DNA of 64,000 bases from Rickettsiales bacterium (GTDB lineage: Bacteria; Pseudomonadota; Alphaproteobacteria; Rickettsiales; Midichloriaceae). Both the position numbers and the translations under genes were made by a program. This document shows positions 36,215 through 46,440 of the stretch, one piece after another. The stretch covers positions 467,693-531,692 of the forward strand of contig JALQUO010000001.1 in assembly GCA_023263785.1 (NCBI GenBank), in the 5' to 3' direction. How positions within the stretch are numbered: position 1 is the stretch's first letter; each line of letters begins with the position of its first letter. The notes beneath the pieces are model-generated. The model did not search any database and had not been told where the DNA came from. It saw only the letters and a list, made by a program, of their open reading frames with translations.

Positions 36215-36305
36215 TGGCGGAAGGAAAGGGATTCGAACCCTTGTTACGCAAAAAACGTAAACATGCTTTCCAGGCATGCGCCTTCGTCCACTCGGCCACC
36301 CTTCC
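36215..36305 (-). tRNA. tRNA-Ser (anticodon GGA)
   Basis: 91 nt on the minus strand. The acceptor stem GGAAGGG pairs with TCCTTCC, the D-loop is of type GGCCGAGTGG, the anticodon loop is CTGGAAA, a long variable arm is typical of serine tRNAs, the T arm is GTTCGAATC, discriminator G and an encoded CCA end. Confidence 0.96.
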
Positions 36306-36315
36306 TTGGAATGTA

Positions 36316-36771
36316 TTACTTACTTTCCTGAGGCAAAACGTTCAACTCAACCTGAACAACAACGTCATGATGTAGCTTAACGTAAATATCATTACAAACA
36401 CCAACTTCTTTTATGCGTTTGTTTATAGCAACAGATTTCGGATCGATCTCTACACCATATTTTGCATGTAAAGCTGCAGCTATGTCGTTTACTGAAACAG
36501 CACCATAAAGCTTCATATCACTACTGGCTTCACGTACGACTGATATCGATGCAGAAGCAAACTTCTCCTTTATAGCTTCAGCAGCAGATAAAAGTTGAAG
36601 GTTGATAGCCTCTAACTCCTTACGTTTACGTTCAAACTCTTTTTTGTTTTCTGCAGTAGCACGCTGTGCTTCACCGCAAGGAATCAACTTATTCCTAGCA
36701 AACCCATCTTTAACAGTAACAATATCTCCAATGTTGCCCTGTCTACATTTTTTCAAAAGAATTACTTCCAT
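36316..36771 (-). CDS. rplI: 50S ribosomal protein L9
   Basis: 151 aa from the ATG at 36771 (MEVILLKKCRQGNIGDIVTV), which matches the family start. An in-frame ATG at 36882 would overlap rpsR and add 37 unrelated residues. N-domain GFARNKLIP, a long helix rich in Glu and Lys, and the C-domain are all present. It is last of rpsF-rpsR-rplI. Confidence 0.96.
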   Translation of the reverse strand: MEVILLKKCRQGNIGDIVTVKDGFARNKLIPCGEAQRATAENKKEFERKRKELEAINLQLLSAAEAIKEKFASASISVVREASSDMKLYGAVSVNDIAAALHAKYGVEIDPKSVAINKRIKEVGVCNDIYVKLHHDVVVQVELNVLPQESK

Positions 36772-36793
36772 CTTAATAAAATTTTTCGTTAAT

Positions 36794-37075
36794 TTATGCA
36801 GCTGATGAGAAAGGTAAAAGCGCCAAAATCCTAGCAATTTTGATTGCTTTAGCAAGCTGTCTTTGTTTTTTACTAGATACACCTGTAATACGTCTAGGTA
36901 AAATTCTACCTCTACCTTTGGTTATATACAACTTTAGGACTTCAACGTTCTTGTAGTCTATTACTGGAGCATTTTTACCTGAGAGTGGGCACTTAGGTTT
37001 TTTTTGTACAACTTCAGCTGTTTTGTTAAATAGCAGAAGATTTGATATGTATCCATCTTGTGTTTCTATTGCCAT
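36794..37075 (-). CDS. rpsR: 30S ribosomal protein S18
   Basis: 93 aa. [20 protein letters not shown] and [20 protein letters not shown] are diagnostic. It pairs with S6 on the platform, and rpsF lies 16 bp upstream. Confidence 0.97.
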   Translation of the reverse strand: MAIETQDGYISNLLLFNKTAEVVQKKPKCPLSGKNAPVIDYKNVEVLKLYITKGRGRILPRRITGVSSKKQRQLAKAIKIARILALLPFSSAA

Positions 37076-37091
37076 ATTTTTCCTCTTATAA

Positions 37092-37490
37092 TTATTCTTG
37101 TGGTTTCACTTCTTCTTTTTGTTCTTTTGGTGTCTGAGCTGGAGCTGGTTTCTCGCTTGGAGCTTCTGATTTTGATTGCATCATTATTGATGGTCCTGAC
37201 TCAATGTTTTTCACACGAAGAGTTAAGAATCTTATGACGTTCTCCTTAATTTTATAATTTCTTTCAAGTTCAGCAATTGCTTCTGGCGTAGCTTGAACAT
37301 AAAGAGCTATGTAGTGACCACGTTTATTTCTTTTAATTGGATAGGCTAACTGTAGCAGTCCCCAGTTTTCATGTTTTATTATATTCCCACCCATGCTTGT
37401 GATGATTGCTTTAAACTCTTCTGTGACTGCTTTGACACCCTGAATAGATGTGTCTTGCCTTAAAATTGATATTGTTTCGTAAAAATTCAT
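37092..37490 (-). CDS. rpsF: 30S ribosomal protein S6
   Basis: 132 aa. The segments [34 protein letters not shown] and [10 protein letters not shown] are typical, followed by a Pro/Glu-rich tail (about 110-132). Confidence 0.96.
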   Translation of the reverse strand: MNFYETISILRQDTSIQGVKAVTEEFKAIITSMGGNIIKHENWGLLQLAYPIKRNKRGHYIALYVQATPEAIAELERNYKIKENVIRFLTLRVKNIESGPSIMMQSKSEAPSEKPAPAQTPKEQKEEVKPQE

Positions 37491-37612
37491 ATGTATAAAA
37501 TTTAATTACAACTAAGGTTGATACCCTTATGGTCTATGAGTTGCACATTTTTGTGTATTCCAAACTACATGAAATTTAAGTGGATTTTGGAAATATGACT
37601 AAAATGTTTAAA

Positions 37613-37688
37613 TGGTAATCCCGACGCGACTCGAACGCGTGACCTACTGATTAAAAGTCAGTTGCTCTACCAGCTGAGCTACGGGATC
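37613..37688 (-). tRNA. tRNA-Lys (anticodon TTT)
   Basis: 76 nt on the minus strand with D-loop AGCTGGTAGAG, anticodon loop CTTTTAA, T arm GTTCGAGTC, discriminator A and encoded CCA. The acceptor is GATCCCG against CGGGATT, so the first pair is a G-U wobble, which is slightly unusual. Confidence 0.95.
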
Positions 37689-37748
37689 ACATTACTAGAG
37701 GTCATTTTAAACCCATAATTTATATATTGCAAGACCCTTAGAAAAAAA

Positions 37749-39011
37749 TTATCTTATAGACCTACTTTCTACTACTTCTCTAAAATGTTTGATTAACCCT
37801 TGTATAGGCCATGCTGCAGCGTCTCCAAGTGCACAGATTGTGCGTCCTTCAATTTGCTTTGTGATGCTCAGAAGCTGATCAATTTCCTCAATTTTAAAAT
37901 CTCCAGAAACAAATCTTTGCATAATTCTATACATCCATCCAATCCCCTCTCTGCATGGAGTACACTGACCACATGATTCATGCATGTAGAAATGTGAGAG
38001 TCTTGCTATTGCTTCAACCAAGTCAGTAGATCTATCCATGACAATTATAGCACCTGTTCCTAGCGCTGTTCCAGCAGCTTTCAAACTATCAAAATCCATC
38101 AACACAGTATCACAAACACTTTTTGGTATCATTGGAACAGAAGATCCTCCAGGTATAACTGCAAGTAAATTGTCCCAACCACCTCTTACTCCACCAGCAT
38201 GTATCTCAATTAAATCCTTAAGAGAAATTGACATTACTTCTTCAACATTACATGGTTTGTTTACATGACCAGAAATAGAGAACATCTTAGTACCTGCATT
38301 GTTTGGATTCGCAATTGACGCAAACCATTCAGGTCCTCTGCGTAATATTGTTGGAATTACTGCTACAGTTTCAATATTATTAACAACAGTAGGACGCCCA
38401 TATAAACCACATACTGCTGGAAATGCTGGAGGCTTTAGACGAGGCATTCCTTTTCTTCCCTCAAGGCTATTGATCAATGCGCTCTCTTCTCCGCAGATGT
38501 ATGCACCAGCACCTCTGTGAAGATACAGATCAAAATCGTATCCAGAATTACATGCATTTTTTCCTAGTAACCCGTTTGCATAAGCTTCATCTATAGCATT
38601 TTGCAGGATTTTTGCTTCATTACAATATTCTCCTCTTATGTATATGTAACCTGTATTTGCTCTTATTGCATATGCAGACAGCAAAGCTCCCTCAATTATC
38701 TTATGCGCTTCATATCTTATAATGTCACGATCTTTACATGTACCTGGTTCACTCTCATCAGCATTAATCACCAAGTAAGAAGGTTTTGTTGGATTTTTTG
38801 GCATGAAAGACCACTTTGTTCCAGTTGAGAACCCCGCTCCTCCACGCCCTCTCAGACCAGACTGCTTTACCTTGTCTATTAACTCATCCTGGGTGTTAGA
38901 TTTTATTATATCTCCTGTGCTTGACCAATCTCCTCGTTTCATTGAATGCTTTAGGTCAACTGGATCTTTCGAAATTAAATTCTTAAAAATTCTATCTTTA
39001 TCTTGCAACAT
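37749..39011 (-). CDS. nuoF: NADH-quinone oxidoreductase subunit F
   Basis: FMN- and NADH-binding subunit of complex I. It is 420 aa. [16 protein letters not shown] (about 52-67) binds [18 protein letters not shown] and [19 protein letters not shown] follow, and the 4Fe-4S N3 ligands lie in [11 protein letters not shown] (about 345-355). It stands apart from the other nuo genes. Confidence 0.97.
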   Translation of the reverse strand: MLQDKDRIFKNLISKDPVDLKHSMKRGDWSSTGDIIKSNTQDELIDKVKQSGLRGRGGAGFSTGTKWSFMPKNPTKPSYLVINADESEPGTCKDRDIIRYEAHKIIEGALLSAYAIRANTGYIYIRGEYCNEAKILQNAIDEAYANGLLGKNACNSGYDFDLYLHRGAGAYICGEESALINSLEGRKGMPRLKPPAFPAVCGLYGRPTVVNNIETVAVIPTILRRGPEWFASIANPNNAGTKMFSISGHVNKPCNVEEVMSISLKDLIEIHAGGVRGGWDNLLAVIPGGSSVPMIPKSVCDTVLMDFDSLKAAGTALGTGAIIVMDRSTDLVEAIARLSHFYMHESCGQCTPCREGIGWMYRIMQRFVSGDFKIEEIDQLLSITKQIEGRTICALGDAAAWPIQGLIKHFREVVESRSIR

Positions 39012-39072
39012 ATTTTTATATCCTTATAAGTAATGTGGTATAAGAATCTGATTTGAATAATTGATGAAATAG

Positions 39073-41547
39073 ATGTCAGAAAGATCTCTCCGAGAATTTA
39101 TTCTAACAAAATTTAGTAATTTTATTAGACTTATAGGTAGTCTGGTTTTTCTAGGCATCATAACATCTGTTTATGGACTCATGTACTTCTCCAATGATAT
39201 ACCCGATTATACCAGTTTGCAAAATTATAATCCACCGACAATTACCAGATTATACTCTGATGATCTTGAGTTATTAACAGAATACGCATACGAGCCAAGA
39301 ATCTTTACAAAATTTGGAAACATCCCAAGGCTTGTTATCAATGCATTCATAGCAGCTGAAGATAAAACTTTCTTTGAGAACTATGGGATAGATCCGATGG
39401 GTATAGCAAGGTCAGCAATCAAAAACATCTCAAACCTCACAAGTGGAAAAAGAGCAATTGGAGCTTCTACAATCACACAGCAGGTTGTTCAAAGCTTCAT
39501 CATAGGAAAGAAAAGAAGTCTTGACAGAAAGATAGCTGAAGCAATTCTTGCATATAGAATCAGTGTTGCTTTCCCAAAAGAAAAAATATTAGAGCTCTAT
39601 TTAAATCAAATATTTCTTGGTAATAACTCATACGGTATAGCTGAGGCTGCAAAAACTTATTTCAATAAAAATCTCTCAGAGTTGAATGTAGCTGAAGCTA
39701 CAATGCTTGCATCTCTACCAAAAGCACCATCATCATTTAGTCCTTATGTCAACCCAGGAAGGCTTTTAGAGCGCCGGAATTGGGTCATAAGCAGAATGAA
39801 TGAAGAAGGAATGATAGGGGAAGATGAAATGATTGAATTTTCTAAGACAGAGCTCGGAGTAATTCCAAAGAAAATATCTAACTTTAATTCGGATTTTTTC
39901 TATACAGAAGAGGTTAAGAAACAGCTCATTCAGTTTTATGGTGAGAACGCAGTTTACACAAAAGGCCTAACAGTTAATACAAATCTCAACATTGCAATCC
40001 AAGATAAAGCAAGTAAATCACTGCAATATGGAATAGAGATATATGATAAAAGACATGGCTGGAGAGGTCCTCTAGGAAAAATATCTGCAGATGAAAACTG
40101 GAGAGATAATCTTAAGAGTTTCAAAGAAGAGTTAAAGAACAAAAATAGAATTCTAGATGGATTGCTTTTGGCCGTGGTCTTAGATGTAACAAATAAAGAA
40201 GCTCAAGTTGGAATAATTGAAAACTCAGATGAAAAGAAATATTCAATACCTCTGAAGAACCTTCTATGGGCAAGGAAAAAGCTAAAAAATGGATCACTTG
40301 GGCCATCAACCAAAACAGCAAAGAATGTCCTTCAAAAAGGAGATGTAATCCTTGTGAAGTTTGATGAAAAAAACAACATATTGCTTGAGCAGATTCCTTC
40401 TGTAAATGGTGCAATGGTTGTGATTGAAAACTATACAGGAAAAGTCCTTGGACTTGTTGGCGGATATAATCCGAGCGATACCTATTTCAATAGAGCAACT
40501 CAAGCACAAAGGCAACCAGGATCAGCATTTAAAACTTTTATATATCTTACAGCAGCCGAAAACGGATTCAGCAAGGATAGTATCTTACTTGATGAACCTC
40601 TAGAAATCAGCCAAGGCAAGGGAATGCCATCTTGGAGACCAAAAAACCTTACAAATGAGTTCAATGGGGCTGTGACACTCCAGGAAGCCTTCACAAGATC
40701 ATTAAACATGCCTCCGATCCAGGTTGGATTATCTCTTGGCCTTGACAAAATATATAAAACATCAAGTAAACTAGGTGTTTATCCAGGTCCAAAGGATCAA
40801 GATATCACTTGCGAAAAAGATGAAATAGCTAAAAAATACTGTACAAATTATTCCCTGCTACTTGGAGCATTTGAAACAAGTCTTATGAACCTTACAGCTG
40901 CCTATGCAACAATCGCAAGCTCAGGTTATGAGATCACCCCATCAATTATCAACAGTATATATGATAGCGGTGGTAAACTTCTCTATAAAAATGATGAAGG
41001 AGGAGCAATTGAAGAAAACGAAGATAAATCAAGGGTTAAGATCTTCAGAAAAAAACTGATAAAAGCAAGTGCTAATAAGAAAATTGTTGATCTTTTACAG
41101 AATGCTGTATCACAACAGTCAAGGGATTTGAAAATCACTGTGGCAGGCAAGACAGGAACAACAAATGATAGCTTTGATACGTGGTTTATAGGAAGTTCAA
41201 AAGATTTCACTGTTGGTATTTTTATTGGTTTTGACATGCCAATGAATATGGGGAAAAAAGAAATAGGAGCAACCGTTGCAAGGCCTGTTTTTATGCACTT
41301 CATGAAATCCATTCTTAAGGATATAAAAGATGGTCCTATAGGAGAAGCGCCAACATCAATTGAGTTCATAAATACAAACGATCAGCTAGATGAAAGCGAA
41401 GAGGTAGAACCAGTAATTGATTCAGATCTAGAGTCGATATCTGAGATATTAAAGAAAAAACCTGAAATAAAAATAGATCTAACCGCTCCTTGTGAGGATT
41501 GTGAAGATGCATTTAGCATTAAAAATTACATGAAAGATGAAGGTTGA
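39073..41547 (+). CDS. mrcA: penicillin-binding protein 1A
   Basis: Bifunctional peptidoglycan glycosyltransferase/transpeptidase of the inner membrane. It is 824 aa. N-terminal anchor (about 18-38), glycosyltransferase domain with AAEDKTFFENYGID and STITQQVVQ, and transpeptidase motifs SAFK, SLN (TRSLNMPP) and KTGT (VAGKTGTTND). The C-terminus is acidic and includes a CEDC pair. Its presence with mltA and murB shows a cell wall is still made. Confidence 0.96.
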   Translation: MSERSLREFILTKFSNFIRLIGSLVFLGIITSVYGLMYFSNDIPDYTSLQNYNPPTITRLYSDDLELLTEYAYEPRIFTKFGNIPRLVINAFIAAEDKTFFENYGIDPMGIARSAIKNISNLTSGKRAIGASTITQQVVQSFIIGKKRSLDRKIAEAILAYRISVAFPKEKILELYLNQIFLGNNSYGIAEAAKTYFNKNLSELNVAEATMLASLPKAPSSFSPYVNPGRLLERRNWVISRMNEEGMIGEDEMIEFSKTELGVIPKKISNFNSDFFYTEEVKKQLIQFYGENAVYTKGLTVNTNLNIAIQDKASKSLQYGIEIYDKRHGWRGPLGKISADENWRDNLKSFKEELKNKNRILDGLLLAVVLDVTNKEAQVGIIENSDEKKYSIPLKNLLWARKKLKNGSLGPSTKTAKNVLQKGDVILVKFDEKNNILLEQIPSVNGAMVVIENYTGKVLGLVGGYNPSDTYFNRATQAQRQPGSAFKTFIYLTAAENGFSKDSILLDEPLEISQGKGMPSWRPKNLTNEFNGAVTLQEAFTRSLNMPPIQVGLSLGLDKIYKTSSKLGVYPGPKDQDITCEKDEIAKKYCTNYSLLLGAFETSLMNLTAAYATIASSGYEITPSIINSIYDSGGKLLYKNDEGGAIEENEDKSRVKIFRKKLIKASANKKIVDLLQNAVSQQSRDLKITVAGKTGTTNDSFDTWFIGSSKDFTVGIFIGFDMPMNMGKKEIGATVARPVFMHFMKSILKDIKDGPIGEAPTSIEFINTNDQLDESEEVEPVIDSDLESISEILKKKPEIKIDLTAPCEDCEDAFSIKNYMKDEG

Positions 41548-41607
41548 CTTTTATAAAAAAATGAAATCATTAATATGCTTTAAATTATTTAACAATAAAA
41601 TAAGTCA

Positions 41608-41946
41608 ATGACACAAGAAAACCTCCTTATTAATCAAAAATGCCAACCTTGGAATGAAAACACTCCAATAATTAAAGGCGTTGAGGCAGAAGAATTACTT
41701 AAACAACTAAATGAAAATTGGAGTATAAACGAACAAGGAGGATTACAAAGGGAGTGGGATTTTGAAGATTTTAATGAATCAATTAATTTCGTAAATAAAG
41801 TTGCAGCAGTTGCAGATTCTGAATACCATCATCCAGACATATTCATATCATGGGGCACATGTATGATTGAGATTTATACATATGCAACAGATGCATTATC
41901 TAAAAATGATTTCATATTGGCTGCTAAAATCGATCAAATAAAATAA
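41608..41946 (+). CDS. phhB: pterin-4a-carbinolamine dehydratase
   Basis: 112 aa. The segments WSINEQGGLQREWDFEDFNE and EYHHPDIFISWGTCMIEIYT carry the family's His-His-Pro motif. It dehydrates the 4a-hydroxy pterin made by aromatic hydroxylases. No hydroxylase gene is adjacent, so its role here is unclear. It converges with ccmC. Confidence 0.9.
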   Translation: MTQENLLINQKCQPWNENTPIIKGVEAEELLKQLNENWSINEQGGLQREWDFEDFNESINFVNKVAAVADSEYHHPDIFISWGTCMIEIYTYATDALSKNDFILAAKIDQIK

Positions 41947-41998
41947 ATTATTTTTCCGAAATATATAAGTTTCATATAACACCTGCAATAAGAACTAT

Positions 41999-42715
41999 TT
42001 AAGGCGTGTACTTCTTCATCTCATCCAGTGAATTTCTCGCAATTGCTAGACCTACAGCAGCATAGAAAAACAAAATAGAAAAGAATGCAAGAACAAGTGG
42101 ATAAAAAAGATCTGGATGTATCTTAATACCTTCAAATCTCATGACGCTGCTATCCTGATGGATACTATTCCATGCATTCACAGCAAATTTTATAATTGGA
42201 ATGTTTATCAGACCTATTATGATAAGCAAAGCACTGGATTGCTCCAAGACCCTATTTCCATCAGATAAACCTTTTAAGATATGTGCAACGCTCAATAAAC
42301 AAAACTGGATAAAAACAGCTGTCAGCCGAGGATCCCATATCCACCAAGTTCCCCATGCAGCTTTTCCCCAAATAGAACCAGTCACAAGAGTTATAAACGA
42401 TGCATTGAGAGATACTATTGTTGTTGCAGACATAGCTGCACTTGAAAGTTTATCTGAGTACATTAAATAGAAGACAGATATAAAGCCAAGTGTTATGTAA
42501 GATGCCAATGAGATCCAAGCGCATGGGACGTGGATGTACATTATTTTCACAAGACTACCTTGCAGGTAATCATCTGGGATCCATAAAAAAACCCAAAGAG
42601 CAGTCAAGACATATCCAATTGCACTCAGAACTGAAAGAGTAACTAAAGAAAGTTTAAAGTGTTTTGTTACAACTTTCCTGAAAAGATTAGCAAAAATAGA
42701 AAAAAAACTATGCAT
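41999..42715 (-). CDS. ccmC: heme exporter protein CcmC
   Basis: 238 aa, six membrane helices. The tryptophan-rich heme-handling motif WGTWWIWDPRLT (about 123-134) and conserved periplasmic histidines (YIHVPCAW) are present. It delivers heme to CcmE for cytochrome c maturation. It overlaps the gltX stop by 8 bp; other ccm genes are not in this window. Confidence 0.95.
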   Translation of the reverse strand: MHSFFSIFANLFRKVVTKHFKLSLVTLSVLSAIGYVLTALWVFLWIPDDYLQGSLVKIMYIHVPCAWISLASYITLGFISVFYLMYSDKLSSAAMSATTIVSLNASFITLVTGSIWGKAAWGTWWIWDPRLTAVFIQFCLLSVAHILKGLSDGNRVLEQSSALLIIIGLINIPIIKFAVNAWNSIHQDSSVMRFEGIKIHPDLFYPLVLAFFSILFFYAAVGLAIARNSLDEMKKYTP

Positions 42716-44066
42716 TTAAAATTCTCTTTAGACAATCTTCTTTGCCGAGAATTTCCATCATGTCATATATCCCAGGAGATGCAAATGTACCTATAACTGA
42801 TGCTCTGAGGCATTGCATCACGATGGATTCCTTAATGCCTTTTCTTTCTGCAAAAGCTTGAAAGGAAGTTTTGATATCGCCCAGATTCCAATCATTTATG
42901 TTCTCTAAAACAATCTTCAGTTCTGCTGTCAGATGAACTTGTGAGGAAATTATCTGAGTAGACTTTTCATCTAACTCTGATTTATTTTCAAGCAAATGAA
43001 GCATATTTGATACTTCAATAAGGGTATTACCCCTTGTCTTAAACAAAGGAACTGCCTTACGTGCTTTTTCTATAAATTTATCATCTTTCCTGCCTTGCCA
43101 GAAACCCATCACAAGATTAAACAATCTTTTTCCTTCACATGCAACAATATAATGTGAGTTGATAAAGTTCAGCTTATCCTGATCAAATTTTGCTGGAGCT
43201 TTACTTATATCTTCAATATCAAATAGATTTATTGCCTCCTCCTTTGTTAAAATCTCCTGCTTCCCATCACCCCCCCAGCCAAGTCTTAAAAGATAATTAC
43301 AGAGCGCCTCAGGTAGATATCCAGCATCTCTGTAATGTTCAATTCCAAGTGCGCCATGTCTCTTTGAGAGCTTCGCACCATCTTGTCCATGAATTAGAGG
43401 TATATGAGCATGCTTTGGTATTTCCCATCCCATCGCATCATATATGAGAATTTGCTTAAAAGTATTTGTAATGTGATCATCTCCCCTTATCACATGAGTT
43501 ACTCCCATATCATGATCATCCACAACAACAGCCAAGAGATATGTAGGAGTTCCATCTGACCTGAGAATGATAATATCTGTGAGTTCAGAGTTATTTATTT
43601 GTATCTCACCTTGCACTATGTCATTAAAGCTTGTGACACCATCTTCAGGGAATTTCATCCTAACAACTGGATTAATACCTTTTGTAGGAGTATCATTACT
43701 ATTCCTCCAAGGGCTTTTTATTCTTGCAAACTGGTCATTTTTCCTTTGTGATTCTATTTCATCTTGAGACATATAGCAGTAATATGCTTTACCAAGTCTT
43801 ACTAACTCCTCTGCGATCTCCTTATGTCTTACTGCTCTTTCACTCTGTATGACAGTATCGCCATCCCAAGATAAACCTAGCCATTCAAGACTTTCTATGA
43901 CTTGTTTTGTGGCTTCTTCAGTAGATCTCTCTTTGTCTGTGTCCTCTATTCTCAATAAATATTTCCCATTACAATGCTTTGCATAAAGCCAATTAAAGAG
44001 CGATGTTCTTGCGCTCCCAATGTGTAGCATTCCTGTTGGGGATGGGGCAAATCTTGTTACAACCAT
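42708..44066 (-). CDS. gltX: glutamyl-tRNA synthetase
   Basis: 452 aa class I enzyme. The HIGH-type motif is APSPTGMLHIGSART (about 6-20) and the KMSKS-type motif is GAKLSKRHG. Many Rickettsiales carry two gltX paralogues that divide glutamate and glutamine tRNAs; which one this is cannot be told here. It starts 3 bp after grpE. Confidence 0.96.
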   Translation of the reverse strand: MVVTRFAPSPTGMLHIGSARTSLFNWLYAKHCNGKYLLRIEDTDKERSTEEATKQVIESLEWLGLSWDGDTVIQSERAVRHKEIAEELVRLGKAYYCYMSQDEIESQRKNDQFARIKSPWRNSNDTPTKGINPVVRMKFPEDGVTSFNDIVQGEIQINNSELTDIIILRSDGTPTYLLAVVVDDHDMGVTHVIRGDDHITNTFKQILIYDAMGWEIPKHAHIPLIHGQDGAKLSKRHGALGIEHYRDAGYLPEALCNYLLRLGWGGDGKQEILTKEEAINLFDIEDISKAPAKFDQDKLNFINSHYIVACEGKRLFNLVMGFWQGRKDDKFIEKARKAVPLFKTRGNTLIEVSNMLHLLENKSELDEKSTQIISSQVHLTAELKIVLENINDWNLGDIKTSFQAFAERKGIKESIVMQCLRASVIGTFASPGIYDMMEILGKEDCLKRILNA

Positions 44067-44069
44067 TTT

Positions 44070-44624
44070 TTATTCCTCACTGACATTTACAACTACTAAA
44101 GCTGGCTTCAGTAGTCTATCATGAATTGTATATCCAGCTTGGATTACATCAACCACCTGATTATTGTTTTTGTCTGGAACAGATAGCTTAGAAATTGCTT
44201 GGTGGAACCTATGATCAAATTCTTCATCAACAGGATATATTCTCTTAACTCCGTATTTTGTAAAACTCTTCTCAAGAAGCTTCAAGGTCATGTCTATTCC
44301 ATCAAACATTCCAATTATCTTTGAATCACTTGCATCAAATTCCTTCTTATATTCCATTGCTTTGTAAAGACTTTCCATAACCTCAACCAGATCTTTTGAG
44401 AACTCACCTACTGAGTACTTAGCTGCATCTTCTAGTTCTCTTAAATGTCTTTTTCTGAGGTTTTCATTTTCTGCTTTTTCCCTCATTACACCATCAAGAT
44501 TATTTGCCAATTCCTCCTGCAGTCTTTTTATTTCTACAGCAAGCTTCTGAATGATTTCATCTTTATTTTCAATTTCATATTGAGTCTCGATTTCCTCTTG
44601 CACTTCTTTTTTATTTTGAGTCAT
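44070..44624 (-). CDS. grpE: DnaK nucleotide exchange factor GrpE
   Basis: 184 aa. A long N-terminal coiled coil (about 20-95) is followed by a beta domain with FDHRFHQAISKLSVPD and VIQAGYTIHDRLLKPALVVV. It releases ADP from DnaK. It is the first gene of the grpE-gltX-ccmC cluster. Confidence 0.95.
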   Translation of the reverse strand: MTQNKKEVQEEIETQYEIENKDEIIQKLAVEIKRLQEELANNLDGVMREKAENENLRKRHLRELEDAAKYSVGEFSKDLVEVMESLYKAMEYKKEFDASDSKIIGMFDGIDMTLKLLEKSFTKYGVKRIYPVDEEFDHRFHQAISKLSVPDKNNNQVVDVIQAGYTIHDRLLKPALVVVNVSEE

Positions 44625-44682
44625 TTGTATTTTATATTATTTAAATCATACTAATAAATATATATGTCTGAATTCTCTGAAT

Positions 44683-45219
44683 TCAAGTACTTGTTTTCTT
44701 AGAAAGAGAATTTATATGTATTAAAAGTACAAAAATTAAGATCAATGGTACTATAAAAACTTTGAAATTCACCCATGCTTCTTCGCCAATAAATCTCCAA
44801 GTGACCTCGTTTAGACTTCCTATAAGTACAAGCACAACAATCCATTGAGACGTTATTTTCTTCCAAATGTTTGTATCGATTAGCTTGTCTTGTAGAATTT
44901 GACTGTAAAGTTTTTGTACATAATATTTTTTTAGGTATAGCAGGTCTACGGTCAAGAAAATTGCTACAAAAGAATAAATTGCGGTTGGCTTCATCTTAAC
45001 AAATTTTGAGTCTCCTAATGAGATCGTAAGGCCACTCAATATCAATAAAATAATTGTATTGAAAATAGAAAATTTTGAGAGGGATTTTGTTTTGACATAA
45101 GTTATTGCTGTGACAATTATACTACTTATTGCAATCCCAGCAGTTGCAACAAATATGTTGTAAAACTTATACAAGACAAAAAATGTTACAATCGGTAATG
45201 ATTCAAGGATCTTAAACAA
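44683..45219 (-). CDS. yciB: inner-membrane protein YciB/IspZ (septation protein A family)
   Basis: 178 aa with about five membrane helices. The N-terminus ESLPIVTFFVLYKFYNIFVA, the motif GDSKFVKMKPTAIY and NEVTWRFIGEEAWVNFKVF match the family, which affects envelope integrity and septation. Confidence 0.88.
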   Translation of the reverse strand: MFKILESLPIVTFFVLYKFYNIFVATAGIAISSIIVTAITYVKTKSLSKFSIFNTIILLILSGLTISLGDSKFVKMKPTAIYSFVAIFLTVDLLYLKKYYVQKLYSQILQDKLIDTNIWKKITSQWIVVLVLIGSLNEVTWRFIGEEAWVNFKVFIVPLILIFVLLIHINSLSKKTST

Positions 45220-45333
45220 AGTTTCAGAAAAATTATATTTAAAGAAATTATATTACATACCTTAATCATTCAATACAAGACATGTGTCAGATATTATGTT
45301 ATTAATAATTACAAACTATGCGAACCGATAGCA

Positions 45334-46440
45334 ATGAAATCTATAAAAACATTTTTTGTTTGCCTATTCTTTTTTACTCATACAACAAACTCTCATGCAG
45401 ACGTTGATAATCCATTTAGGATAGATAATATATATGTCTCAGCAAGTACTGGAGATTTAGTCGATTCAAAAAGCATTGCTCTTGAAAAAGGTGTAAAAGA
45501 AGCTTTGATTAAGTTGATCCTTGATTTGGTAGCAACCAATTCACATGATGATATAACAAAGATTGCAACCTGTTTAAAACATCAGGAATTCAGTAGAAAT
45601 ATTGTACAAGACTATGCAATCAAATCTGAAAGAATGACCTCGAGAGCATACAGTGCATCAGTTGATTTTATTTTTAGCCCTAATTCTGTGAGGGACATAA
45701 TGAATACTTGCGGCATACAATATGCAAGTGTTAGCTCTAGGGAAACCCTCTTATTACCTTTAGTATACGAAAGAAATTCCTACAGACTAATTGATGAAGA
45801 AAGCGATGGAATTCTAAATGATGTTTTTAATAATATTAGTGATGACATTGGTTTAATTCACATTAAGAAATTCTCTAATAACAGTATCTTTGATGCAACT
45901 GAACTTGACCCATCAAGTTTTATTAATGGAACATATAAGGATATAACTGAAATTTTAAAAAGGTATCAATGTCAAAGTGCTATAGTCCTGGCTTTCAAGG
46001 ATTATAACAAAAAATCAATCTCTGTTGAAGCAAGGATTACAAGAAAAAACGAAGAATATCATGATAGTTTCCGTTACAATATAAAATCTGGTGAGTCTCA
46101 AAAGATGTTCTTGAGCAGAGTAGTAGATAACCTTTTAAAGAATGCGGATTTGATATGGAAAAGAGGTGTTGAAAAAGGTACAGATGTAATATTTAACTCA
46201 GGTGTGACTCTACACACCTCATCGCCATCTGATTGGAAAGAAGTCAAAAATATTCTCAATAAAATATCAATCATAAAACAATATAAATTCAAGACAGTCG
46301 ATAATAATGAAATAGACTTGGAGCTTAAATATACTGACTCACCTGAAACTCTAAGTAAAAAGCTTATGGAAAATGGCGTTATAATTTTCAGAAATGGAGA
46401 TCAAACTATAATGAAACTTAAAAAACAAAAACAACAATGA
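45334..46440 (+). CDS. exported protein, DUF2066-like
   Basis: 368 aa. A signal peptide (FVCLFFFTHTTNSHA) precedes an envelope domain. Residues about 28-120 (NIYVSASTGDLVDSKSIALEKGVKEALIKLILDLV) resemble the start of DUF2066 proteins; this is recognition by pattern only. No catalytic motif is seen. Its stop overlaps the next start by 4 bp (ATGA), so the two are probably a functional pair. Confidence 0.75.
   Translation: MKSIKTFFVCLFFFTHTTNSHADVDNPFRIDNIYVSASTGDLVDSKSIALEKGVKEALIKLILDLVATNSHDDITKIATCLKHQEFSRNIVQDYAIKSERMTSRAYSASVDFIFSPNSVRDIMNTCGIQYASVSSRETLLLPLVYERNSYRLIDEESDGILNDVFNNISDDIGLIHIKKFSNNSIFDATELDPSSFINGTYKDITEILKRYQCQSAIVLAFKDYNKKSISVEARITRKNEEYHDSFRYNIKSGESQKMFLSRVVDNLLKNADLIWKRGVEKGTDVIFNSGVTLHTSSPSDWKEVKNILNKISIIKQYKFKTVDNNEIDLELKYTDSPETLSKKLMENGVIIFRNGDQTIMKLKKQKQQ

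Noticed and set aside
36772-36882. N-terminal extension of L9
   Set aside because: The extra 37 residues overlap rpsR and do not belong to the family; MEVILL at 36771 is the family start.
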